64,000 bases of DNA. It comes from Candidatus Latescibacterota bacterium (GTDB lineage Bacteria > JAAXHH01). Positions 24,820 to 33,325 of this stretch are shown piece after piece (position 1 is the stretch's first letter; each line of letters starts with the position of its first letter). Location: positions 186,001 through 250,000 of the forward strand of contig JAJEEG010000002.1 of the NCBI GenBank assembly GCA_022821085.1. The letters run 5' to 3'. The notes under the pieces were generated by a model. That model was not told the origin of the DNA. It saw nothing but the letters and a program-made list of their open reading frames with translations, and did not search any database. A program made the position numbers and the translations under genes.

Positions 24820-25938
24820 ATGGAACTTACCCTGACTTCGCCGCGGTCCAGAGCGGCACAGCTTGCGGCCATCCCGTCGCCCGATGGATGCAACGCGCCG
24901 GCGCTTCGTCTTTCGGGAAGCGGCGGTTCGACCCTTCTGGCCGAACGGGATCCCCTGTCCGCCATATACCACGCCATCCTTCCGTCCATGGAAACGGGCG
25001 AGGTCTCGACCTGGGATGTCGCCGTCGCCGATGGCCCCACGCCCCACTGCGACATCGGACATGCATCCCGTGAAGACCGGGTGGAAGTGTCGCTGGGCGG
25101 CGCGCCGTTCATGACCTTCCACCACGGCGCCTCATACCCCAAACCCTTCATCAATCCCATCCTGACACCGGGCGGCGTCAACATGCTGCGGGAACCCATG
25201 CCGGCTTACAGCGAAGGGGAGCATCCCTGGCAGCGGGGACTCACCCTGATGCAGGGCGCCATCAACGGCGTGGATTGCTGGGGTGAATTCGACCGGCCCG
25301 GGTTCGGGCGGACCGCCCAGGATGAAATGTCCATCCACCGGGGGCCCCTGTCGCTCACGATCGCCACGGGCAACACCTGGTACGAGGCGGACCGGCCCCT
25401 CATGTCCGACCGCCGGTGGTACCGACTCTTCGACACCGGCCGCGACGCCGTGATTCTGGATGTGCTCTTCACACTCATCACCGACCACGGTCCCGTGACC
25501 ATCGGGTCCACGAAGGAGGGCGGGTTCCTGAGCATCCGCGTCAATCCCTCCATGAACGCGTCGGGAGACGGCCGGATGCGCAACGCCTACGGCGCGGACG
25601 ACGAGACCGGTTGCTGGTCCCGCCGGGCGCATTGGATGGACTACTGCGGCCCGGTGGGTGACGAGACGGGCGAGTCCGGGCTGACTGCAGGATTCGCCGT
25701 TTTCGACCACCCGGACAACCTCCGCTATCCCACGGCCTGGCACGTGAGAGGGTATGGCCTGTTCGCCGCGAACTGCTGGATGGTCTGGGACGACTACCAC
25801 TGCGAAGCGGATACGGAGACTACCTTTCGGTGGCGCGTCGTCATACACACCGGCGATACGCGCGAAGCGGCCATCGCGGACCGTTTCCTGGATTATGTGG
25901 ACGGACCGCGGGCGCAGTGGGAACAGCCCGAGGCTTGA
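24820..25938 (+). CDS. DUF6807 (PmoA-like) protein
   Basis: 372 residues. FMTFHHGASYPKPFINPILT, GVNMLREPMP, HPWQRGLTLMQGAINGVDCW and SIRVNPSMNA match the DUF6807/'PmoA' family, a beta-sandwich protein often beside oxidoreductases and sugar-catabolic genes. The database name 'methane oxygenase PmoA' is misleading: no membrane segments are seen. No catalytic role is proven for the family. It is last in the 18.2-25.9 kb operon, 58 bp after the aminotransferase. Confidence 0.8.
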   Translation: MELTLTSPRSRAAQLAAIPSPDGCNAPALRLSGSGGSTLLAERDPLSAIYHAILPSMETGEVSTWDVAVADGPTPHCDIGHASREDRVEVSLGGAPFMTFHHGASYPKPFINPILTPGGVNMLREPMPAYSEGEHPWQRGLTLMQGAINGVDCWGEFDRPGFGRTAQDEMSIHRGPLSLTIATGNTWYEADRPLMSDRRWYRLFDTGRDAVILDVLFTLITDHGPVTIGSTKEGGFLSIRVNPSMNASGDGRMRNAYGADDETGCWSRRAHWMDYCGPVGDETGESGLTAGFAVFDHPDNLRYPTAWHVRGYGLFAANCWMVWDDYHCEADTETTFRWRVVIHTGDTREAAIADRFLDYVDGPRAQWEQPEA

Positions 25939-25980
25939 CGGGACACCAGTTTCGGTGATCCCTGCTTGGTATCCGGTGAC

Positions 25981-25999
25981 GCATAGATTTCCGCTATGC
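25981..25999. repeat. Inverted repeat downstream of the DUF6807 gene
   Basis: GCATAG (25981-25986) and CTATGC (25994-25999) with a 7-nt loop, 42 bp after the stop. No T-run follows on either strand, so it is not a clear terminator; it could be an operator or weak hairpin. Confidence 0.35.
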
Positions 26000-26082
26000 A
26001 CGAGAAAACTACCATGTCGCCGACTAATCCTGTGAGAGGCACGTTCTTGACCCCATATAAACAGCGCTCACAGGAGGCGTCC

Positions 26083-26418
26083 ATGTCGACCAACGGAGAA
26101 TTAAACAAGCGGTTCAATGTACTTGAGAAAAACATGACCGAGCGGATGAATTTGTTTGAGGAAGACATGATCAACAAATTCAACCTCTTTGCCAGAGAAG
26201 TAACGATGAAGATCAGCGCACTACACAGGTGCGTTGACCAGCGGTTCGAGGCCGTTGACCAGCGGTTCGAGGCCATGGATCAGCGCCTTGGGGCCGTTGA
26301 GAAGCGACTCGACGCCGTGGAACAGCGACTCGATGCCGTGGAACAGCGGTTGGAACGGATTGAAACGGACGTGGCGGAGATCAAGGACCTACTGGTCAAA
26401 GTACTTGCGAAATTGTAG
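26083..26418 (+). CDS. Coiled-coil protein with heptad repeats
   Basis: 111 residues from the ATG at 26083, preceded by CAGGAGGCG; longer ATG starts upstream lack a site. Almost entirely alpha-helical: an N-terminal helix (LNKRFNVLEKNMTERMN) and six 7-residue units of the form V[DE]QR[FL][ED]A from 21-bp repeats, then ERIETDVAEIKDLLVKVL. Likely a trimeric or tetrameric coiled coil without catalytic function. No neighbour shares an obvious pathway; the MoxR gene follows after 171 bp. Confidence 0.75.
   Translation: MSTNGELNKRFNVLEKNMTERMNLFEEDMINKFNLFAREVTMKISALHRCVDQRFEAVDQRFEAMDQRLGAVEKRLDAVEQRLDAVEQRLERIETDVAEIKDLLVKVLAKL
26233..26358. repeat. 6 x 21-bp heptad-coding array
   Basis: Six 21-bp units; the first two (from GTTGACCAGCGGTTCGAGGC) are identical, later ones diverge. 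Each unit equals one coiled-coil heptad, so selection for the coil as well as DNA-level duplication can explain it. Confidence 0.9.
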
Positions 26419-26471
26419 TTCGATTCGACCTGGATTACGAATGAGGAGACCCCGCCTGCCGTTTAAACTTC

Positions 26472-26501
26472 TTGAATGCCTTTCCAGTCATCCTGTATCT
26501 T
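26472..26501 (+). promoter_or_regulatory. sigma70-type promoter candidate for moxR
   Basis: TTGAAT (26472-26477), an 18-bp spacer and TATCTT (26496-26501), about 90 bp upstream of the moxR ATG at 26590. Confidence 0.35.
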
Positions 26502-26589
26502 CTCGGGCCGGGCTTACAGTACGGACTGACATTGAGTACCGGTGGCGCGCGGCGATGGAAACGGATTCGCATATTCGAAGGAAGTGCCA

Positions 26590-27594
26590 ATGAATGAAGA
26601 ACAGCAGCAGGACGATCTGAAAATCGTCGAGGAGCTCAAAGAAGCGGGCGAGAACATACGGAAAGAGATTTCCAAGGTCATCATCGGCCAGCAGGACGTG
26701 ATTCAACAACTGCTGACCGTCCTCCTGGCAAACGGCCACGCCCTGCTGATCGGCGTTCCGGGGCTGGCCAAGACCCTTTTGATCAACACGCTTTCCAGGA
26801 CGCTTGATCTAAAGTTCAGCCGCATTCAGTTCACGCCCGACCTGATGCCTTCCGACATCACGGGAACGGAAATCCTGGAAGAGGACCGGACGACCGGTCA
26901 CCGGGAGTTCAAGTTCATCCGCGGACCGATTTTCGCGAACGTGATCCTGGCCGACGAGGTGAACCGTACTCCGCCCAAGACCCAGGCGGCCCTTCTGCAG
27001 GCGATGCAGGAACACGAAGTGACGGCCGCGGGGGAATCCATGAAGCTCGACGAACCGTTTTTCGTCCTGGCGACGCAAAACCCCATCGAACAGGAAGGCA
27101 CCTATCCGCTGCCCGAGGCCCAGTTGGACCGCTTCATGTTCAGTATTTACATGGATTATCCGTCCCGCATTGAAGAGATCGAAATCGCCCGGAGCACGAC
27201 GAGCGTTCAGGAAGCCGAACCGGAACATATCCTGACCGGGACCGACGTAAAGAAACTGCAGCAACTGATCCGTAGAGTGCCCGTGGCGGACCATGTGGTC
27301 GAGTACGCCGTCTCCCTGGCGCGCATGACCCGTCCGAACGAGCCGGATTCCCCGGCCTTCATACGGGACAGGGTCAGTTGGGGCGCCGGACCGCGAGCAT
27401 CCCAGTATCTGATCCTGGGCGCAAAGGCCCGGTCGGTGCTCATGGGGAACTATACGCCCACGCCGGAAGACGTGCGCGCCCTGGCGCTGCCCGTGCTGAG
27501 ACACCGCATCGTGACCAATTTCAACGCCGACGCGGACGGGGTCACCGCCGATGACATCATCACGCAGCTGATGGAAGAAACGAAAGGCGCCTGA
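26590..27594 (+). CDS. MoxR-family AAA+ ATPase
   Basis: 334 residues from the ATG at 26590 (CGAAGGAAG upstream). Walker A GVPGLAKT at 55-62, Walker B VILADEVNR around 118-126, sensor LATQNPIEQEGTYPLPEAQ, and the lid domain with TNFNAD near the end. MoxR ATPases act as chaperones for metal insertion or complex assembly and are usually followed by a DUF58 protein, as here. The stop codon lies inside the first of three 20-bp direct repeats. Confidence 0.93.
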   Translation: MNEEQQQDDLKIVEELKEAGENIRKEISKVIIGQQDVIQQLLTVLLANGHALLIGVPGLAKTLLINTLSRTLDLKFSRIQFTPDLMPSDITGTEILEEDRTTGHREFKFIRGPIFANVILADEVNRTPPKTQAALLQAMQEHEVTAAGESMKLDEPFFVLATQNPIEQEGTYPLPEAQLDRFMFSIYMDYPSRIEEIEIARSTTSVQEAEPEHILTGTDVKKLQQLIRRVPVADHVVEYAVSLARMTRPNEPDSPAFIRDRVSWGAGPRASQYLILGAKARSVLMGNYTPTPEDVRALALPVLRHRIVTNFNADADGVTADDIITQLMEETKGA

Positions 27595-27640
27595 GCCTGA
27601 CGAAGGGCGCCTGAGCCTTACGAAAGGCGCCTGAGCCTAC
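27581..27640. repeat. 3 x 20-bp tandem array across the moxR stop codon
   Basis: Units CGAAAGGCGCCTGAGCCTGA, CGAAGGGCGCCTGAGCCTTA, CGAAAGGCGCCTGAGCCTAC. The moxR TGA (27592-27594) is in unit 1. The period is not a multiple of three, as expected outside coding sequence. Confidence 0.93.
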
Positions 27641-27660
27641 TGCATGCTCGACAGAAACCC

Positions 27661-28560
27661 ATGAATTCGCCCGAATACCGCAAATACCTCGATCCGATGA
27701 CCGTGTCCCGGCTCGCCCGGCTGGATCTCAAGGCGCGGCTGGTCGTGGAAGGGTTCATCGCCGGGCTGCACAGCAGTCCCTACCACGGGTTCAGCGTCGA
27801 ATACGCAGAACACCGGCAATACATGCCGGGCGATCCCATCAAGCATATCGACTGGAAGGTCTTCGCCAAGTCGGACCGGTTCTACATCAAGGAATACGAA
27901 GAAGAAACCAATCTGAAGTCCTATATCTTCCTGGACGTCAGCGCGTCGATGGAATTCGTGTCTACGGGGATAAGCAAGCTGGAGTACGGTAGATACCTGG
28001 CGGCCGCCCTCACCTACCTCATGTTGAGCCAGCAGGACTCCGTGGGCCTGGTGTTGTACGACGAGCGGATCAGGCAATACGTTCCCCCGCGGTCGGTCCG
28101 CAACCATCTGCACATCATTCTGCAACGGCTGCACGCCGCGGCGTCCGGATCCGGGACGCGAAGCAGGGCGACGTTTCACTCGCTGGCGGAACGGATCAAG
28201 CGGCGCGGGCTGATAATCATCATTTCCGACTTGTTCGACGAACCCGGAGACATCGTCGACAGCATCCGGCATTTCCGCCATCGGAAACATGAAGTGATCG
28301 TGTTTCGCCTGCTGGATCCCGCCGAGAAGGACTTCGAATTCCGCCATCCCGCCCGTTTCCGCGACATGGAGACCGGGGAAGAGGTATACACTCACCCGCA
28401 TGTGATCCGTGAAGCCTACCTGGGGGACCTGAAGGAACAGGACGAACTGTACACCCGCGTCTGCCGGGAGAACGCCGCGGACTATCTCAGCCTGGACACC
28501 GGCACGCCATTCGACCAGGCCCTGTTGACCTTCCTCGCCAAGCGCGCCCATCTGGGTTGA
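27661..28560 (+). CDS. DUF58-domain protein (MoxR partner)
   Basis: 299 residues. DUF58 signature HRQYMPGDPIKHIDWKVFAK at 51-70; vWA-like MIDAS residues D92, S94, S96 in LDVSASM. This soluble group lacks the N-terminal membrane anchor seen in longer DUF58 proteins. MoxR-DUF58 pairs commonly precede BatA/BatB-type vWA membrane proteins; here the cluster stops and a convergent ABC ATPase gene follows. Function: probable adaptor for the MoxR ATPase. The gap to moxR is the 20-bp repeat array. Confidence 0.9.
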   Translation: MNSPEYRKYLDPMTVSRLARLDLKARLVVEGFIAGLHSSPYHGFSVEYAEHRQYMPGDPIKHIDWKVFAKSDRFYIKEYEEETNLKSYIFLDVSASMEFVSTGISKLEYGRYLAAALTYLMLSQQDSVGLVLYDERIRQYVPPRSVRNHLHIILQRLHAAASGSGTRSRATFHSLAERIKRRGLIIIISDLFDEPGDIVDSIRHFRHRKHEVIVFRLLDPAEKDFEFRHPARFRDMETGEEVYTHPHVIREAYLGDLKEQDELYTRVCRENAADYLSLDTGTPFDQALLTFLAKRAHLG

Positions 28561-28650
28561 CCCGCGCCCGACCGCCCGGGGGTTGACGGCCGCGGCCGCC
28601 TGGGATGACCCGCACCGTCCGGGTTGACGCCCGCGCCCGCCGCTAACCGG
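28561..28650. other. GC-rich degenerate repeat tract between convergent genes
   Basis: About 90 bp with recurring GTTGAC/ATGACC-CGC-CCG blocks at irregular 18-26 bp spacing (four blocks). It resembles a decayed tandem array. No terminator with a T-run is visible. Confidence 0.4.
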
Positions 28651-29751
28651 TCAAACGATTGCCGCTTCATCTTCCCGGGAGAAGAAGTGGGCCCTGGCCA
28701 TGTTCACGAGGAGCGGAAGTTCCGTGTTTATGGCGGGGTCTACGAAGGCGTCCACCCTGGCGATGAACGGATACCGGCCGGTCGTCATGTAGAGGAAGGT
28801 CTCGCTCCCCGTGGGTTCCACCACCTCGACGGTCGCCCTGATCTGACGGGCTTCCTGCCAGTCCTTGTTCGCATCCACGGACGTGATGTCCTCCGGACGG
28901 ATGCCGAAAGTGACCTCCCGGTCCCGCCACGGCGCCAGGGCTTTCCGCATGCCGTCCGGAATGGGAAGGCGGAGGCTGCCTTCGTCGAAGGCCGCATGCC
29001 CGTTGTCGAACACGACCCTGCCTTCCAGGAAGTTCATGCCCGGACTGCCGATGAAGCCCGCGACGAACCGGTTCGCCGGTTTCTCGTAAAGCTCGAGCGG
29101 CGCGGCGACCTGCTGCACTTCGCCGTCTTTCATCACGGCGATCCGGTCGCCCATGGTCATGGCTTCGACCTGGTCGTGGGTGACGTAGACGATGGTCGCT
29201 TCGAGGCTGTTATGGAGCTTGCTGATCTCCGTCCGCATCTGCACGCGCAGCTTGGCGTCCAGGTTCGAGAGGGGTTCGTCGAAGAGGAACACCTTGGGCT
29301 TGCGGACGATAGCGCGGCCCACCGCCACACGCTGACGCTCGCCGCCGGAGAGCGCCTTCGGCTTTCGTGCGAGGAGATGGCCGATGCCCAGAATGCCGGC
29401 GGTCTCGTTGACCCGCGCCTCGATCTCGGCGCGGGGATACTTGCGCAGTTTGAGCCCGAAGGCCATGTTTTCGTAGACCGTCATGTGGGGGTACAGCGCG
29501 TAGTTCTGGAACACCATGGCGATGTCCCGGTCCTTCGGAGGGACGTCGTTCACCCGTTTCCCGTCGATGTGGATCTCGCCGGAGGTCACTTCTTCGAGCC
29601 CGGCGATCATGCGCAGCGTGGTGGACTTGCCGCAACCTGAGGGTCCGACGAGGACCACGAACTCCCGGTCCCTGATTTCCAGGTTGACGTTGCGGACCAC
29701 GGTGTTCTTGTCGAACCGCTTGTCCACGTTCTTCAGGACCACATCCGCCAT
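28651..29751 (-). CDS. Sugar ABC transporter ATPase (UgpC/MsmK/MalK family)
   Basis: 366 residues. Walker A GPSGCGKST (36-44), Q-loop FQNYALYPHMTV, signature LSGGERQ (134-140), Walker B VFLFDEP (154-160) and H-loop YVTHDQVEAMTM. The C-terminal third is the regulatory OB/TOBE-type domain (FAGFIGSPGMNFLEG, FGIRPEDI). Such ATPases energise importers of glycerol-3-phosphate, maltose or oligosaccharides and often serve several permeases. No permease or binding-protein gene adjoins it, so it may be a shared ATPase. Divergent from the cyclodeaminase gene. Confidence 0.94.
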   Translation of the reverse strand: MADVVLKNVDKRFDKNTVVRNVNLEIRDREFVVLVGPSGCGKSTTLRMIAGLEEVTSGEIHIDGKRVNDVPPKDRDIAMVFQNYALYPHMTVYENMAFGLKLRKYPRAEIEARVNETAGILGIGHLLARKPKALSGGERQRVAVGRAIVRKPKVFLFDEPLSNLDAKLRVQMRTEISKLHNSLEATIVYVTHDQVEAMTMGDRIAVMKDGEVQQVAAPLELYEKPANRFVAGFIGSPGMNFLEGRVVFDNGHAAFDEGSLRLPIPDGMRKALAPWRDREVTFGIRPEDITSVDANKDWQEARQIRATVEVVEPTGSETFLYMTTGRYPFIARVDAFVDPAINTELPLLVNMARAHFFSREDEAAIV

Positions 29752-29798
29752 GAAAGCACTCCTCCGGGACTCCGCCGACAGGTCTGTGAGACTCCCGT

Positions 29799-29827
29799 AT
29801 TGTGTGACACGCCGGGGTATTTGTCAA
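29799..29827 (-). promoter_or_regulatory. sigma70-type promoter candidate for the ABC ATPase gene
   Basis: On the minus strand: TTGACA (29822-29827), a 17-bp spacer and CACAAT (29799-29804), about 50 bp upstream of the ATG. It sits only 22 bp from the divergent promoter. Confidence 0.5.
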
Positions 29828-29849
29828 TACAATATCCCCTCGGTTTTAG

Positions 29850-29878
29850 TTGACTTTGCCCCGCAGAAACGTTATTTT
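29850..29878 (+). promoter_or_regulatory. sigma70-type promoter candidate for the cyclodeaminase operon
   Basis: TTGACT (29850-29855), a 17-bp spacer and TATTTT (29873-29878), in an AT-rich patch about 90 bp before the start codon. Confidence 0.5.
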
Positions 29879-29964
29879 GCCTGCTCATTTTTGGGAAACA
29901 ATCCACTTGCCTTTTGCGCCGTGCGCAAACCCCAGATAACCGGACTGCCGGGAGGAGTCTTACC

Positions 29965-30912
29965 ATGCCGCTCATCGTCGAGCTGGACCGCATCAAGGAA
30001 GCCGTAGAGGGCATTGACGTCATTCAGGACATAGAAGACGGTTTCGTCGCCTATTCGCAGGGGAAGGTGCAGGTGCCGCCTGTCGGCGAGATGCACTTCG
30101 AGGATCCTCCCGGGAACGTGCACATCAAGTACGGCGCCATCAACGACGACGACTATTACGTCATCAAGCTGGCGTCCGGGTTCAACGACAACCCTACGGT
30201 CGGACTGCCTCGCGTCCAGGGCATGATGCTGATCTTCAACCAGCGGACGGGCCAGCCCGTGGCCTTTCTGCTCGACCAGGGCTACCTCACCAATGTGCGC
30301 ACGGCCGCCATGGGGCCGGTCGTGGCCAGGGCCCTCGCACCGAAGAACGTCAGCCGCATCGGCGTGTTCGGCACGGGTCTCCAGGCGCGCATGCAGGTCG
30401 AGTATCTCAAGGGCATCGTCGACTGCACGGACGTGATCGCCTGGGGCCGTTCCGCCGAGAGCAAGGCCGCCTACAAGAACGAAATGGAAGCCCAGGGATA
30501 CACCGTCGAGATCACGGATGACGCCGGCGCCGTGGCGGCGACAAGCAATCTCATCATCATGTCCACGCCGTCCCTGTCGCCGCTGCTGACCGCCGACCAG
30601 GTGCGTCCCGGTACGCACATCACCGCGATGGGATCCGACACGCCGGACAAGATCGAGCTCGATCCCGGCGTCCTCGCGAAGGCCGACGTGGTCGTGGCGG
30701 ACAGCATTCCGCAGTGCAGGCTGCGCGGCGAGATCGCACAGGCGATGAAGGCGGGCGCCATTACCGAAGACAAGGTGGTCGAGCTCGGAAACGTGATCCA
30801 GGATCCGTCCCTGGGCCGCACTTCCGACGATCAGATCTCGATCGCCGATTCGACGGGTGTCGCCGTGCAGGACATCCAGATTTCCAAGGCCGTCTATCAC
30901 GCCGTAAAGTAG
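29965..30912 (+). CDS. Ornithine cyclodeaminase/mu-crystallin family protein
   Basis: 315 residues; start chosen at the ATG behind GGGAGGAG. NAD(P)-binding Rossmann segment IGVFGTGLQARMQVEYL and the family block GYLTNVRTAAMGPVVARALA are clear; PGTHITAMGSDTPDKIELD follows. Members include ornithine cyclodeaminase, lysine cyclodeaminase, alanine dehydrogenase, ketimine reductases and SbnB-type synthases; the sequence alone does not separate these. It is the first gene of a set with three PLP enzymes, so amino- or imino-acid metabolism is likely. Confidence 0.88.
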   Translation: MPLIVELDRIKEAVEGIDVIQDIEDGFVAYSQGKVQVPPVGEMHFEDPPGNVHIKYGAINDDDYYVIKLASGFNDNPTVGLPRVQGMMLIFNQRTGQPVAFLLDQGYLTNVRTAAMGPVVARALAPKNVSRIGVFGTGLQARMQVEYLKGIVDCTDVIAWGRSAESKAAYKNEMEAQGYTVEITDDAGAVAATSNLIIMSTPSLSPLLTADQVRPGTHITAMGSDTPDKIELDPGVLAKADVVVADSIPQCRLRGEIAQAMKAGAITEDKVVELGNVIQDPSLGRTSDDQISIADSTGVAVQDIQISKAVYHAVK

Positions 30913-30959
30913 CGAAGCGGGTGGCCGGAACGACGGCGCAAAAACCAAGGAGCAAGCAC

Positions 30960-32138
30960 ATGGCAGCGGCCTTCCAGCCTTTCGAACTGGAACGCATCAT
31001 GTCGGACTGGGAACAGGTCGTGGAGTACAACCTGTCCGAGAGCGGCGCGCACCCGGTTAAAGTCAGAGAATTGATCGAACACGATCCGGGTATCCTGGAC
31101 CGTATGCTGGATACTGAACTGGGCTACGGATACGCCAACGGTTCGCCGGAACTGAGGGAGGCCATCGCCCAGTACTACCCCAGCGCGACTCCTGAGAACG
31201 TCCTGGTGACCATCGGGTGCATCGAGGCCAATTTCATCACGTTCCAGACATTGCTGGAAGGTGGCGGCGAGGTGGCAGTCCAGGTGCCCTGCTATCTCCA
31301 GAGCTGGGGACTGGCGCATAACCTGGGCGCTGTCCGGCGGACGTTCCGTCTCGATCCCGACCGCAACTGGGCCCTCGATACGGACAGCCTCGAAACCGCC
31401 GTCTCGGACGAAACGAAACTGATCTCCATCTGCAACCCGAACAATCCGTCCGGGCAGATCCTGACGGAGGCCGAAATGGACGCGGTCGTCCGTGTGGCCG
31501 AACGTAGCGGCGCCTACCTGCTCGCGGACGAGATCTATGCCGGATCCGAACGGGAACGCGAGGAAGTGTCGCCCACCTTCTACGGCCGGTACGACCGGGT
31601 CATCTCGGCGGGCAGCATGTCCAAATCCTTCGCCATGCCCGGCCTGCGGATCGGCTGGCTCGTCGGCCCCGAAGACCTGATGAAACAGCTTTGGATGCGC
31701 CACGAGTACCTTACGCTGAGCACGGCCAAGCTGTCCAATCACTTCCTTGCGCCGCTGGCGCTGCGCCCGGACGTGCGGAAGGCCATCTTCGAGCGGACGC
31801 GGGGCTATGTACGGCGCGGATGGGACAACTACCAGACCTGGATCGGCGAAAACGCGGACATCCTCAGTCTCGTGCCGCCCCAGGCGACGGCCATTTCCTT
31901 CGTCCGGTACAACCTGAAGACCGATTCCGCGACGCTCGCGAACCGGCTGATCCAGGAGAAATCGGTCCTCATCGGGCCCGGCGACTACTTCGGCGTGCCC
32001 AACCATCTCCGCATCAGCTACGGCCTGCCGCCCGACTACCTGAACGAGGGGTTGCGCCGTATCTCCAGCCTGCTCCGCCAGGTCGCCGAGGAAGAGGCCG
32101 CCGGCTCCGAAAACGAGCGCGGTGCGGCCGCCGGCTGA
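30960..32138 (+). CDS. Class I/II PLP aminotransferase
   Basis: 392 residues from the ATG at 30960 (AAGGAGC upstream). Fold type I motifs: YGYANGSPELREAIA, NPNNPSGQILTE, LLADEIYAGSE, and PLP lysine in SAGSMSKSFAMPGLRIGW; C-terminal HLRISYG supplies the substrate-binding Arg. It resembles plant-ACC-synthase/aspartate-type aminotransferases that may be transaminases or beta-lyases. It starts 48 bp after the cyclodeaminase gene and is followed after 18 bp by the class V enzyme. Substrate unknown. Confidence 0.9.
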   Translation: MAAAFQPFELERIMSDWEQVVEYNLSESGAHPVKVRELIEHDPGILDRMLDTELGYGYANGSPELREAIAQYYPSATPENVLVTIGCIEANFITFQTLLEGGGEVAVQVPCYLQSWGLAHNLGAVRRTFRLDPDRNWALDTDSLETAVSDETKLISICNPNNPSGQILTEAEMDAVVRVAERSGAYLLADEIYAGSEREREEVSPTFYGRYDRVISAGSMSKSFAMPGLRIGWLVGPEDLMKQLWMRHEYLTLSTAKLSNHFLAPLALRPDVRKAIFERTRGYVRRGWDNYQTWIGENADILSLVPPQATAISFVRYNLKTDSATLANRLIQEKSVLIGPGDYFGVPNHLRISYGLPPDYLNEGLRRISSLLRQVAEEEAAGSENERGAAAG

Positions 32139-32156
32139 TCACGGGAAGGGCCTGCC

Positions 32157-33308
32157 ATGAAGCCGTCCCTCGATCCGCTGGCACCGGTCGACGAGTTTCC
32201 CCTGGCGCAGACCTGCACGTATATCAACGCGGCCAACGTGACGCCCATGTACCGTCCGGGGGCCGCGGCGATCACCGAATGGTACCGGGACGTCGCCGAG
32301 CACGGCAGCAACCACTTCGACGAAGAAGCCGAGGCTACGGTCTTCGATGAACTCCACCGGCAGGCGGCCCGGCTATTTAACGCCTCCCCGGCGGACATCG
32401 CCGCCGGTTCCAGCACCACCGAGCTCCTGAGTTCCCTCGCCTGGGCGGTCATGCCCGGCGCGGAGACTAACGTCGTCAGCACCGACGTTTCCTTCCCCGC
32501 CTCGGTCTATCCCTGGCGGCGCGTCGCCAGCCACACGGGCTGCGAGATCCGGTTGGCGCACGCGCGGGGAGACACCGTCGATCCGCACCGCGTCAGAGAC
32601 CTCGTGGACGACAATACGGCCGTGGTGGCCCTGTCCCACGTGGAGTTCCGCAGCGGCCAGCGCTGGGACCTCGCCGCCTTCGCGGACATCGCACACCGCC
32701 ACGACGCCCTGCTGGTCGTGGATGCCACGCAGTCGGCCGGAGCGGTGCCCATCGACGCGCCCGGCATGGGCGTGGACGCCGTGGCCGCCGGTGCGTACAA
32801 GTGGCTGTGCGGCCCTTTCGGAGTCGCCGTCATGTACCTCGCGCCGCACCTGGCCACACGACTCGAGCCCGGCCTGGTGGGCTTCAGAAGCCAGAAGGAC
32901 ATCTGGGACATCCGCACCGATCCGCCCGACTACCCGGAGGACGCGTCCAGGTTCGAGTTCAGCACGATGGCATACGGGCTGGCCGGCGGGTTCGCGAAAT
33001 CGATCGAGTTCCTCGTGGACACGGGTATCGACCGGATCTTCGCCCACAACCAGGTGCTGGCCGACCATCTCATCGACGGCCTGCCCGAAATCGGTGCCGA
33101 GGTTACCTCCCCCAGGAACGCCGACGAGCGTTCGGCCATCGTCACCGCCCGCTTCCCCGGCCGCCGAATGGCCGACGTGGCGCAGCATCTGAAGCAGTCC
33201 GGCGTCATGGTCGCCCTGCGCGGCCCGGTGATCCGCTTCTCGCCCCACCTGTACAACCGGACGGCAGACGTGGAACGGGCGCTTGAAGTGATTTCCGGCA
33301 TGCCCTGA
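32157..33308 (+). CDS. Class V PLP enzyme (cysteine desulfurase/kynureninase-like)
   Basis: 383 residues. Class V fold: TYINAANVTPMY N-terminus, AGSSTTELLSSLAW cofactor loop, ALSHVEFRSGQRWDL, LVVDATQSAGAVPID, and PLP lysine in AAGAYKWLCGPFG. No catalytic Cys loop of IscS/SufS type is seen in the C-terminal third, so desulfurase activity is doubtful; lyase, epimerase (as in isopenicillin-N epimerase-like relatives) or transaminase activity is equally possible. Part of the four-gene PLP/cyclodeaminase set. Confidence 0.85.
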   Translation: MKPSLDPLAPVDEFPLAQTCTYINAANVTPMYRPGAAAITEWYRDVAEHGSNHFDEEAEATVFDELHRQAARLFNASPADIAAGSSTTELLSSLAWAVMPGAETNVVSTDVSFPASVYPWRRVASHTGCEIRLAHARGDTVDPHRVRDLVDDNTAVVALSHVEFRSGQRWDLAAFADIAHRHDALLVVDATQSAGAVPIDAPGMGVDAVAAGAYKWLCGPFGVAVMYLAPHLATRLEPGLVGFRSQKDIWDIRTDPPDYPEDASRFEFSTMAYGLAGGFAKSIEFLVDTGIDRIFAHNQVLADHLIDGLPEIGAEVTSPRNADERSAIVTARFPGRRMADVAQHLKQSGVMVALRGPVIRFSPHLYNRTADVERALEVISGMP

Positions 33309-33325
33309 TTCCGCAAAGAACAACC

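Noticed and set aside
24820-25938. Methane monooxygenase subunit PmoA
   Set aside because: The database name clings to the DUF6807 family, but this protein is soluble-looking and lacks membrane helices and partner subunits.
27581-27640. CRISPR-like direct repeats
   Set aside because: The 20-bp units are contiguous with no spacers, only three in number, and no cas gene is near.
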